The position numbers and the translations under genes were made by a program. A stretch of DNA of 64,000 nucleotides from NCBI GenBank assembly GCA_937923405.1, contig CALDUY010000020.1, forward strand, positions 382,249 through 446,248, given 5' to 3'. The notes under the pieces are model-generated. The model ran no database searches. It was not told the origin of the DNA and was given only the letters and a program-made list of their open reading frames with translations. Position 1 is the stretch's first letter. Each line of letters opens with the position of its first letter. The DNA comes from an uncultured Gemmataceae bacterium (GTDB lineage Bacteria > Planctomycetota > Planctomycetia > Gemmatales > Gemmataceae). Shown here piece by piece: positions 56,835-64,000 of this stretch.

Positions 56835-59171
56835 TTAATCGACTGGTTCTTCACGTGGACGCTCTTCTGTCATGCGCTCGCGTCGTTCGCCATCCTCGCG
56901 TGAACGCCGAGGCCGGTCACCGCCTCGATCGCCCCGGTCACGACGATCGCTGCGGTCCCCTCGATCGCCACGCTCCCCGCGGTCGCCACCACGTTCACTG
57001 CCGCGATCCCGACGTTCACCGCGATCGCCGCCTATCCCACCAGGACTACCGCTCGTCGCCAGAGGAACTGTCGCCGGCAGTCCAGACGCCTCGCGGATCA
57101 ACGCTTTGCGCGAGAGCTTGATGCGATCGTGCTCATCGATGGCAATCACCTTGACCTGAAGTTCTTGGCCTACCTTGACCACTTCATCGACGCGACCGAC
57201 ATACTTGTCGTCCAACTCGCTAATGTGACACAGTCCATCTCGTCCTGGCACAATCTCGATGAACGCGCCGAAATCCTTGATCGAGGTGACCTTGCCCGAG
57301 TAGATTTTACCAACCTTGACCTCTTCGGTGAGTGCCTCGACCTTGAGCTTGGCGGCTTCGGCTCCGGCAGCATCGCTATGGGAGATATATACCGTGCCGT
57401 CGTCCTCGATATCGATCTTGGCTCCGGTTGACTCTTGAATGCTCTTGATGGTTTTGCCACCAGGTCCGATGAGCAGGCCGATCTTCTCGGGGTTGATTTG
57501 GACCGTCAAGAGACGTGGAGCGAACTTGCTGATCTCCTGGCGTGGTTGACGCAGATTAGAAAGCATGGCACGAAGAATCTCTCGGCGAGCCTCGCGAGCC
57601 TGTTCTAGGGTCGCCTTGATGATCGCTTCGTCAATGCCATCGATCTTGAGATCGAGCTGAATACCGGTGATTCCCAATCCAGTGCCGGCCACCTTGAAAT
57701 CCATGTCGCCGAAGTGGTCCTCGTCGCCCATGATGTCGGTCAACAGCGTCCAGCGATCGCCGTCCTTGGCCAAGCCGATCGAGATGCCCGCAACGGGATG
57801 GGTGATCGGCACGCCAGCATCCATCAATGACAAAGTACCGCCACAGACCGAGGCCATCGAAGAGCTACCATTGGACTCGGTAATATCTGAGACAACGCGG
57901 ATCGTGTAGGGGAACTTTTCTGGAGAAGGAATAACGGGTTTGAGGGAGCGTTCGGCCAGAGCACCGTGACCGATCTCCCGTCGGCCTGGGCCACGGATCG
58001 GTTTGCACTCGCCGACCGAGTAGGGCGGAAAATTGTAGTCGAGCATGAACTTCTTGGCATACTCGTCCTGAATGCCGTCGATGCGTTGCTCGTCACTGGA
58101 GGTGCCCAGAGTGGTAGTGACCAGCGCCTGCGTTTCGCCACGTTGGAAGATCGCCGAGCCATGCGTGCGCGGCAGGACGTTGACTTCGGTGTAGATTGGT
58201 CGAATTTGTTTCAAGCCGCGTCCGTCGATGCGCTTGCCTTCGAGCAACAGATCACGGACGACGCGTTCTTCCAGGGCGTAGAACGCTGCATTGACTTGGG
58301 CTTCGGTGTATTCTGGCTCTTTGTCAGCAGGAAGAAACTCGGCGATGACCTGCTCCTTGAGTTCGCGGATGCGTTCGGCGCGTTCGGCTTTGCCCGGAGT
58401 GAGTTTTCGACTTTTGAACTCGTCGTAGTATTTATTGCGAAACACTTCGATCAGCGGGTTGACCGGAGCTGGCGGGCGTTCCGGTTTAGCCGGCAGCCCA
58501 GCCACGGTGCGGAACTCCTCGATCATCTCGCAGATAGTGACCACATGGCGATGGCCAAAGAGGATCGCCTGCAACATCTGATCTTCGGGGATTTCTCGAC
58601 CGAATCCCTCGATCATAGTGATCGCTTTCTTGGTCCCCGCTACGATCAAATCAAGGTCCGACTCTTCGAGTTGTTGATAGGTCGGCATCACGATCAGTTC
58701 ACCGTTGACCCGGCCTACGCGAACTGACCCAGTCACTTGTAGAAAGGGAATCGGCGAAATGTGTAGCGCGGCCGACGCCCCAATCATGCACAGGATATCC
58801 GGATCGTTTTCGCGATCGGCGGAGATGGTACTGGCCATGATCTGCACTTCATTAAAGTAGTCCGCCGGGAACAGCGGTCGAATCGGTCGATCGATCAACC
58901 GCGAGGTGAGAATCTCTTTGGTCGAAGGTCGGCCTTCCCGTTTGATGAAGCCTCCTGGAAACTTGCCAGCGGCGTAGGCTTTCTCACGATAGTCAACGGT
59001 CAACGGGAAGAAATCCTGGCCTTCGCGAGCACTCCCTTCGACAGCCGCAATCAACGCCATCGTGTCGCCATAACGAACTACAACAGCACCGTGAGCTTGT
59101 TTCGCCAGTTTGCCGGTTTCTAGAGAGAGGATGTTTGAGCCGAGTGGACGTTCAATACGATGAACCTGCAC
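56835..59171 (-). CDS. pnp: Polyribonucleotide nucleotidyltransferase
   Basis: A 778-residue RNA-degrading enzyme that phosphorolyses RNA from its 3' end. Order: first RNase PH domain (about 5-140), alpha-helical linker, second RNase PH domain (about 320-540, with GRREIGHGALAERSL and DITESNGSSSMASVCGG), KH (about 555-610, GPGGKTIKSIQEST), S1 (about 620-690). After that comes a long tail of Arg/Gly/Asp/Glu repeats (about 712-778), far more charged than in E. coli PNPase, which probably binds RNA or partners. Start: GTG at 59171, with GGAGGT seven bases upstream and the family MQVHRIERPLG sequence; a long in-frame extension to 59288 reaches into the rpsO-pnp gap. It follows rpsO with a terminator between. 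Confidence 0.96.
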   Translation of the reverse strand: MQVHRIERPLGSNILSLETGKLAKQAHGAVVVRYGDTMALIAAVEGSAREGQDFFPLTVDYREKAYAAGKFPGGFIKREGRPSTKEILTSRLIDRPIRPLFPADYFNEVQIMASTISADRENDPDILCMIGASAALHISPIPFLQVTGSVRVGRVNGELIVMPTYQQLEESDLDLIVAGTKKAITMIEGFGREIPEDQMLQAILFGHRHVVTICEMIEEFRTVAGLPAKPERPPAPVNPLIEVFRNKYYDEFKSRKLTPGKAERAERIRELKEQVIAEFLPADKEPEYTEAQVNAAFYALEERVVRDLLLEGKRIDGRGLKQIRPIYTEVNVLPRTHGSAIFQRGETQALVTTTLGTSSDEQRIDGIQDEYAKKFMLDYNFPPYSVGECKPIRGPGRREIGHGALAERSLKPVIPSPEKFPYTIRVVSDITESNGSSSMASVCGGTLSLMDAGVPITHPVAGISIGLAKDGDRWTLLTDIMGDEDHFGDMDFKVAGTGLGITGIQLDLKIDGIDEAIIKATLEQAREARREILRAMLSNLRQPRQEISKFAPRLLTVQINPEKIGLLIGPGGKTIKSIQESTGAKIDIEDDGTVYISHSDAAGAEAAKLKVEALTEEVKVGKIYSGKVTSIKDFGAFIEIVPGRDGLCHISELDDKYVGRVDEVVKVGQELQVKVIAIDEHDRIKLSRKALIREASGLPATVPLATSGSPGGIGGDRGERRDRGSERGGDRGERGDRGDRSDRRDRGDRGGDRPRRSREDGERRERMTEERPREEPVD

Positions 59172-59283
59172 GGAATAGACCTCCAGTGGTACGCACCTTG
59201 CGTACCATGCGGCAGGGAAAGCCCCCGGCCTCGGAGGACAGGTCCGGAGTGTTCGCTGAGGCGAGGAGCTACAGAGGGAAAAG

Positions 59284-59315
59284 ACCAAAACAAACCAGGG
59301 CCGGCGAACCGGCCC
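59284..59315 (-). terminator. Terminator or attenuator between rpsO and pnp
   Basis: On the minus strand GGGCCGG-TTCG-CCGGCCC (59298-59315) is a perfect 7-bp stem closed by a UUCG tetraloop, followed by a T-rich run (TGGTTTGTTTTGG). It lies eight bases after the rpsO stop, so most transcripts should end here and pnp must rely on read-through or its own promoter. Confidence 0.8.
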
Positions 59316-59323
59316 CGAGTCGG

Positions 59324-59593
59324 CTACTTCCGCAAGCCCAGACGTCCGATAACTGCCTGGTAGCGGGTGCGATCCTTGTTCCGCAGATAGGTGAGCAAGC
59401 CCGATCGCTTGCTGACCATCTTCAAGAGGCCGCGCCGGCTGGCGTGATCCTTCTTGTGAGTTCGCATGTGGTCATGCAACTCGTTGATCCGCGCTGTCAA
59501 CAGCGCTATCTGTACTTCCGGAGAACCTGTGTCATTTTGTTCCCGTCGGAACTGATCAATGATCTCCAGCTTGCGGTCCTTGGTGATCGACAT
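59324..59593 (-). CDS. rpsO: Ribosomal protein S15
   Basis: An 89-residue protein of the small ribosomal subunit, the normal length for S15. It has the expected sequence: [39 protein letters not shown] followed by [12 protein letters not shown] and [12 protein letters not shown] at the end. It binds 16S rRNA early in assembly. The rpsO-pnp order is conserved in many bacteria. The ATG at 59593 is preceded by a purine-rich region. In many bacteria S15 represses its own translation by binding its mRNA leader; I cannot show that here, but the leader is worth a look. Confidence 0.98.
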   Translation of the reverse strand: MSITKDRKLEIIDQFRREQNDTGSPEVQIALLTARINELHDHMRTHKKDHASRRGLLKMVSKRSGLLTYLRNKDRTRYQAVIGRLGLRK

Positions 59594-59821
59594 CGCGAAC
59601 CTTATCCCCTCCGCCGGGTGCTACTCCCTGCCACGAGAATTATAGACCCCTAATTACTTGCGATCATCCTAGCAGTCGCCGCTCTGATTACAAGGGGAAT
59701 TGTTCTCAACTGTTCGGGTTCGCCCTTGACACACTTCCAACAAGCCGAGTATTCCCCGCCTGTGCATTGGGAGCCCTGCTTGAAGTGTCTGGTTTTTTCC
59801 CCTGCTGAAGGAGTCACGATC

Positions 59822-61651
59822 GTGGTGCCACGTCCACTACCTCAGGGACTCTCCGACTTACCTGAACCTTTGGCTCGGCGCGTGCGCATCGGTCTTTCGG
59901 GTAGTGACTGCGATGCCATCCCCAAAGTAGCTCACGCGGGGCAGTGTTTCGATACTCCCGAGGGACCGATCCAGCTGATGCACAATGGCGTGCGTGTTCG
60001 GCTGGGAGGCTATCACGGCGACTGGATGGCCCGACTGATCGCCGGTCTACGCGGACATCATGAGCCGCAAGAAGAGAAAGTGTTCCACGAACTGGTTCCG
60101 CGCGTCCGTCGGGGCGGCACCATGATCGAAATGGGTGCTTTTTGGGCTTACTACTCGCTGTGGTTCGCCGCTGTCGTTCCAGGAGCGCGGAACATCGTCG
60201 TCGAACCCGACGCCGCTCATCTCGATGTGGCCCGTGACAATTTCCGCCTCAACCGCCGCGATGCCACCTTCCTGCAGGCCGGCTGTAGTGATCGCTCGGG
60301 AATGCTCGGCTCGATGTCGGTCATCTCTGTAGATGACCTGGTGCAGCAATTGCAACTCGATTACATCGACGTGCTACATGCTGACATCCAAGGCGCGGAG
60401 CTACGTTTGCTGCAAGGAATGTCGCGGGTCATTCGAGAGAATCGCGTCCGCTTCGTTTTTCTCTCGACGCACCATCACTCGATTAGTGGCGATCCTGAGA
60501 TTCACGCGAAGTGCCTGCAGTTTCTGCGTCAGCACTCAGCGCACCTTCTCGCTGAACATACCGTGGAGGAATCGTGCAGTGGCGATGGCCTGATTGTTGC
60601 CTCATTCGCCGCCGAGGATCGCTCCCTCCCAGCCATTCCCCTAACGCCCAACCGCTCCGGCGAAAGCCTGTTTGCTCCAACGGTTCCAACCAGTCCCAAG
60701 CCGGAGTCGATCTCGATGAAGGAGGTTCCGATGTCGGCCTTGAAATCACTTTACTCGAACATCAAGCAGACCGTGAAGCGGCTCATCGGCTCCGGACTGA
60801 ACGAGCAGCTTCACGCTCTGCGACAACGTGTCGAAAGCCTTCAAGCTGAACTAGCTGCTACGACACGAGCTACTCAGGCGCTGTCTCGCTCGGCTCGCTC
60901 CCGCGCCGTCATCCGCGGCCATGTCATGCAGCTGAATCCCGAGGATGCCATCGTCTCGCGTGCCCTGTCCGAGACAGGCGGCTTCGAGTGGTTTGAAACC
61001 GAACTGGTCGAACAGGAGGTCCGTCCAGGCGATACCGTTCTCGATCTCGGCGCGAATATTGGTTACTACACTCTGTTGTTTGCTCGACTGGTCGGTCCGC
61101 GCGGTCGCGTCATCGCCTTTGAACCAGACCCGGTTAACTTCAATCTCCTAAAGCGGAATGTGCGCCTAAACGGCTACCGAAACGTCGAGATCGTCAACAA
61201 AGCCGTTACTGATTTCACGGGTGAATTGGAGCTGCACCTGTCACCGACCAATCACGGTGACCATCGGCTGTACAATTCGGGCGATGGTCGAGCCACGGTC
61301 AAGGTCGCAACGACCACGATTGACGACTACTTCAATGGAGTCCCGCCCAAGGTTGATCTGGTGAAGATGGACATCCAGGGTAGCGAGGCCAAGGCAATCC
61401 ACGGCATGACACGCACGCTCCAGCAGAATCACTCAGTGAAGCTGATCACGGAATTCTGGCCGATCGGCCTGCACCGAGCCGGTGCCGACGCGGCAGAGTA
61501 TCTCCAAAAACTACAACAACTCGGATTCTCTATTTCTGAGATCCATGAAGGCGAAGAATGCTTGCTTCCAGTTGATCCCGTTGAACTCTTGAAGACCTAC
61601 ACCATAGAGAAGGCCAATTTTACCAACTTGTTCTGTACTCGAAAGAGTTGA
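59822..61651 (+). CDS. Tandem FkbM-type SAM-dependent methyltransferases in one protein
   Basis: A 609-residue protein holding two FkbM-like methyltransferase domains. The first (about 60-270) keeps the overall fold, but its SAM loop reads MIEMGAFWAYYSLWF, where the usual E/DxGxNxG is altered. The second (about 370-600) is canonical: VLDLGANIGYYTLLFARLVG, AFEPDP and KMDIQGSEAKAI. A Ser/Pro-rich linker with a short coiled coil (about 275-360) joins them. FkbM enzymes methylate sugar hydroxyls or polyketides. The start is uncertain. The GTG at 59822 has AAGGAG eight bases upstream and was preferred; a TTG at 59726 would add 32 residues. It is divergent from rpsO. Confidence 0.82.
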   Translation: MVPRPLPQGLSDLPEPLARRVRIGLSGSDCDAIPKVAHAGQCFDTPEGPIQLMHNGVRVRLGGYHGDWMARLIAGLRGHHEPQEEKVFHELVPRVRRGGTMIEMGAFWAYYSLWFAAVVPGARNIVVEPDAAHLDVARDNFRLNRRDATFLQAGCSDRSGMLGSMSVISVDDLVQQLQLDYIDVLHADIQGAELRLLQGMSRVIRENRVRFVFLSTHHHSISGDPEIHAKCLQFLRQHSAHLLAEHTVEESCSGDGLIVASFAAEDRSLPAIPLTPNRSGESLFAPTVPTSPKPESISMKEVPMSALKSLYSNIKQTVKRLIGSGLNEQLHALRQRVESLQAELAATTRATQALSRSARSRAVIRGHVMQLNPEDAIVSRALSETGGFEWFETELVEQEVRPGDTVLDLGANIGYYTLLFARLVGPRGRVIAFEPDPVNFNLLKRNVRLNGYRNVEIVNKAVTDFTGELELHLSPTNHGDHRLYNSGDGRATVKVATTTIDDYFNGVPPKVDLVKMDIQGSEAKAIHGMTRTLQQNHSVKLITEFWPIGLHRAGADAAEYLQKLQQLGFSISEIHEGEECLLPVDPVELLKTYTIEKANFTNLFCTRKS

Positions 61652-61750
61652 GGAGGTGTGGCACTGGTGTCTCGATCTGATTGCCGCTCGCTAACGTGGT
61701 AGTAATCAGAATCGGACAGGATTCGTTGAAACCCGTACAGGAGACGATCC

Positions 61751-62275
61751 ATGCTCGAATGGATGACGCGAGTAGGTCTGGTGGTTGGTGCTTGGGCGAT
61801 GTTCGCCGGGATGGGATCAGCTGTCGCGCCGCCGACAAAGTGGCAACAGCCTGTAGTGCGGTTTGAGCTGGTGGTTGCGGAAGGCTTGCAGGCTCTGCCC
61901 GGGATCCGCGAACTGTCCGAGGAAGACCCTGCTGAACTGCGAAAGTATTTGAAGGATAAAATCATCTCGCAACCCGTGGCTCAGTTGCACCTCGGCAGCT
62001 CCGCGCAAATCGCGATCGGCACAGATTCTCCTCGCCAACGCTACGAGATGAATCTAACTCCCTCGGCTGGCCAATCCGGAAAGATTCAGGTCGAGTTCGA
62101 TATGACTCGATTTAAGCAAGTTCAAGGCATCCCGTACACCATGTCCGTTGCCACGAAGCAGCAACTAACTCCAGGCAAAACCCTTGTTTTGAGTCAACTC
62201 TCATTGACGGGTAACAACGACGACAACAACGACTGGTGCGTGATTTTGATCAAGCCGACCTACGTCACGGAATAA
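61751..62275 (+). CDS. Small secreted protein, unknown
   Basis: A 174-residue exported protein. Residues 1-25 are a signal peptide (VGLVVGAWAMFAGMGSAVA). The mature part is beta-rich, with RFELVVAEG and YEMNLTPSAGQSGKIQVEFDM strands, and looks like a secreted beta-sandwich. I do not recognise the family. The ATG at 61751 has AGGAG ten bases upstream and is well supported. It follows the tandem methyltransferase gene by 99 bases, possibly in one transcript, and precedes the PHP gene by a 260-base gap in which I see no further gene. Confidence 0.65.
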   Translation: MLEWMTRVGLVVGAWAMFAGMGSAVAPPTKWQQPVVRFELVVAEGLQALPGIRELSEEDPAELRKYLKDKIISQPVAQLHLGSSAQIAIGTDSPRQRYEMNLTPSAGQSGKIQVEFDMTRFKQVQGIPYTMSVATKQQLTPGKTLVLSQLSLTGNNDDNNDWCVILIKPTYVTE

Positions 62276-62535
62276 CTCGGCGCAGGGGACTGAAGTCATG
62301 ACCGAACCGGTTGCGAGTCCTCCGGTCGTCCAATCCCTTCGCCTCGCTTTGGCTCGCTCACACTGCCTGGCCCTTGTTTCGTGGTGGACTCTCAAGCAGG
62401 TCAACCTTGCCGTATGGATCAACTACATGTGGTGATGGCGGTGGTGCCGAAGACTTTTCCGACTCTTCATTTGCTCTTCTTCAAGTGGTCGGTTACCGTC
62501 AAAAGGTCGCCATTACCACCTTTCCGAGGGTCTTC

Positions 62536-63861
62536 ATGTTGCGTTCGATTCGTACCTTAGTCGTTGCCACGGGCACACTCGGAACCCTCTTGGTGGTTTT
62601 GGTGTTGCACTCCCCCTCGAACGAATCCGAATCGCCGGATCTTCTCTCTGTCATTCCTAAGAAGGCCACTTGGTTCAAGGGGAATTTGCACACTCATTCG
62701 TTGTGGTCCGATGGTGACGACTTCCCGGAGATGATCGCCGACTGGTACAAGCGCCAGGGGTATCACTTCCTCGCTCTGTCCGATCACAACATCCTCAGCG
62801 AGGGCGAACGCTGGATACCGATTCAGCAGAAGGGCACCTTTCCCACGGCACTGAACAAGTATCAAGCACGTTTCGGTCGATCCTGGGTCGAGCTACGCGA
62901 CGGAGCCAAAGGACGAGAAGTTCGTCTCAAACCGTTAGCCGAGTTTCGTAGTCTTCTCGAAGAACCCGGAAACTATCTACTAATCCAGGCCGAGGAAATC
63001 ACCCACGCCTACGCCAAACGCCCGGTTCATCTAAACGCCATCAACTTGCGAGATCTAATCAAACCAATCGATGGTGGATCAGCCAGCGAGACGATCAGCG
63101 TCAATCATCGCGCTGTCACGGAGCAGGCCCGGCGAACAAAAATCCCCATGCTCGTCTTTCTCAATCATCCTAATTTTCAATGGGGCATCACGGCGGAGGA
63201 CATGATCCAGGCTCCAGAACTACGCTTCTTCGAGGTCTACAACGGGCATCCGGGAGTTCGCAACGAAGGCGACAAAAACCATCCCTCTTGTGAGGAATTG
63301 TGGGACATCGTTCTGGCTCTCCGCCTGGGCAAGCATGGTTTGGGCGTTGTTCAAGCCCTGGCGACCGATGATGCACACCGCTACCACAAGTTCGGCGTTG
63401 GCGAAATCAACCCGGGCCGAGGCTGGATCATGGTCAACGCTCCGTACCTCACTGCCGAAGCCATCGTCAAAGCCATCGATCGCGGAGATTTTTATGCCAG
63501 CACCGGAGTTCTGCTTGACGAGGTGCAGATTGGGCCTGAGAGCATCTCGCTCAAGATTCGTGGCGAGCCAGGTGTGACGTACCGAACCGACTTCATCGCC
63601 ACCCTTAAAGAAGCCTCTCTCGATTCGACACCACGAATCCTCAGCGACGACAAAAAACTGGCAGCGCTCAGTCGAATCTACAGTGCCGACCTCGGAAAGA
63701 TCGTGGCTACCAGTGAGAGTTTGTCATCCAGCTACAAGCTAGTCGGAAATGAACTGTACGTCCGCGCCCGAGTGACGAGTAGCAAGGAGCATCCCAATCC
63801 CTACCGAAAGGGAGATAAAGAGATGGCCTGGACGCAACCAGCAGTGGCGAGCAAGCCATAA
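62536..63861 (+). CDS. Membrane-anchored PHP-domain phosphoesterase-like protein
   Basis: A 441-residue protein with an N-terminal membrane segment or uncleaved signal (about 5-25, LVVATGTLGTLLVVLVLH). It has a PHP domain with KGNLHTHSLWSDGD (His residues near 53-55), LALSDHN near 85, FLNHPNF near 210 and ATDDAHRY near 275; these are the usual metal-binding stretches of polymerase/histidinol-phosphatase-like enzymes. The C-terminal part (about 325-440) is a beta-rich extension often found on extracytoplasmic PHP proteins of planctomycetes. It probably hydrolyses a phosphoester outside the cytoplasm. The ATG at 62536 has GAGGG upstream; an in-frame extension to 62311 is not coding. Confidence 0.85.
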   Translation: MLRSIRTLVVATGTLGTLLVVLVLHSPSNESESPDLLSVIPKKATWFKGNLHTHSLWSDGDDFPEMIADWYKRQGYHFLALSDHNILSEGERWIPIQQKGTFPTALNKYQARFGRSWVELRDGAKGREVRLKPLAEFRSLLEEPGNYLLIQAEEITHAYAKRPVHLNAINLRDLIKPIDGGSASETISVNHRAVTEQARRTKIPMLVFLNHPNFQWGITAEDMIQAPELRFFEVYNGHPGVRNEGDKNHPSCEELWDIVLALRLGKHGLGVVQALATDDAHRYHKFGVGEINPGRGWIMVNAPYLTAEAIVKAIDRGDFYASTGVLLDEVQIGPESISLKIRGEPGVTYRTDFIATLKEASLDSTPRILSDDKKLAALSRIYSADLGKIVATSESLSSSYKLVGNELYVRARVTSSKEHPNPYRKGDKEMAWTQPAVASKP

Positions 63862-63865
63862 AAGG

Positions 63866-63899
63866 CGATCCCTGGGAAGGGTGAGCTTCCCAGGGATCG
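63866..63899 (-). terminator. Strong terminator at the end of the rRNA operon
   Basis: CGATCCCTGGGAAG (63866-63879) pairs perfectly with CTTCCCAGGGATCG (63886-63899), a 14-bp stem with a six-base loop. On the minus strand it follows the 5S gene and is trailed by CCTTTTATGG. It may also stop rightward transcription of the PHP gene, whose stop codon is four bases away. Confidence 0.85.
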
Positions 63900-63906
63900 A
63901 AAAGAC

Positions 63907-64000
63907 CCGGCGATAACCTACTCTCGCCCTCGACGGACTACCATCGGCCCTGGATGCTTGACGGCCGTGTTCGGGATGGGAACGGGTATGACCATCCAGG
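63907..64000 (-). rRNA. rrf: 5S ribosomal RNA (5' end outside window)
   Basis: The minus strand from 64000 down to about 63907 reads as the 3' portion of 5S rRNA: CCCGTTCCCATCCCGAACACG (middle, loop C/helix III), then AGCATCCAGGGC, GATGGTAGT, and GAGAGTAGG near the end. The first residues lie beyond the window. The 3' end is set only by the terminal stem, which needs the missing 5' partner, so it is approximate. The 23S gene would be expected further right on this strand if the usual order holds. Confidence 0.9.

Overview
The window looks like chromosomal DNA from a planctomycete, probably near Gemmata (family Gemmataceae). This is inferred from gene content. The window has a Tat-exported DUF1501 protein, a very large PVC-type beta-propeller/HEAT/cytochrome c protein, a secreted WD40 + HEAT protein, a PEP-CTERM protein beside a sigma-54 activator, a neutral-ceramidase-like secreted protein, and many proline- or alanine-rich lipoproteins and zinc-ribbon proteins. 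The DNA is moderately GC-rich, genes are densely packed on both strands, and many genes are single transcription units. I see no phage, IS element, CRISPR array or tRNA. The window opens inside a HerA-like ATPase gene and closes inside a 5S rRNA gene.

Layout. 1-11.9 kb: HerA-like ATPase, an ABC exporter with a degenerate nucleotide-binding domain, RdgB, a multi-pass membrane protein, a sugar/sorbosone dehydrogenase, DUF1501, WD40/HEAT and a secreted alpha/beta hydrolase. 11.9-15.2 kb: a promoter and an unexplained leader, then ribonuclease Y and a YmdB-type phosphodiesterase. 15.2-19.6 kb (minus strand): a histidine kinase and NtrC-type regulator that overlap, followed by a PEP-CTERM protein with a well-spaced -24/-12 promoter. 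19.9-28.4 kb: a small zinc-binding protein, the large cytochrome protein and a 1440-residue CsgG-like/TPR lipoprotein. 28.6-39.4 kb is central metabolism: pyruvate phosphate dikinase; a minus-strand cluster glcE-glcF-pckA-zinc-ribbon protein; and divergent trpB-trpA. 39.4-47.7 kb: an MMPL/RND exporter, an FAD oxidoreductase, cysteine synthase, phenylalanine hydroxylase and a Tm-1-like (UPF0261) protein. 47.8-53.6 kb: prkA-yeaH(DUF444)-spoVR plus a small overlapping fourth gene. 53.6-64 kb: a histidine-kinase/D-amino-acid-transaminase fusion, a ceramidase-like protein, rpsO-pnp, a tandem FkbM methyltransferase, a small secreted protein, a PHP-domain protein and 5S rRNA.

Linked functions. PPDK, PEP carboxykinase and glycolate oxidase subunits suggest PEP/pyruvate/glyoxylate metabolism near one another. 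RNase Y, RpsO and PNPase are RNA-turnover genes. PrkA, YeaH and SpoVR form the known stress/starvation kinase module. The strongest candidates for something new are (i) the one-ORF fusion of a cytoplasmic histidine kinase to a complete D-amino-acid transaminase, (ii) the kinase/sigma-54 activator/PEP-CTERM gene set with a visible sigma-54 promoter, (iii) the ABC exporter that has lost its Walker A lysine, and (iv) the double-CsgG lipoprotein. All functional statements come from reading motifs by eye. No database search or structure prediction was run.
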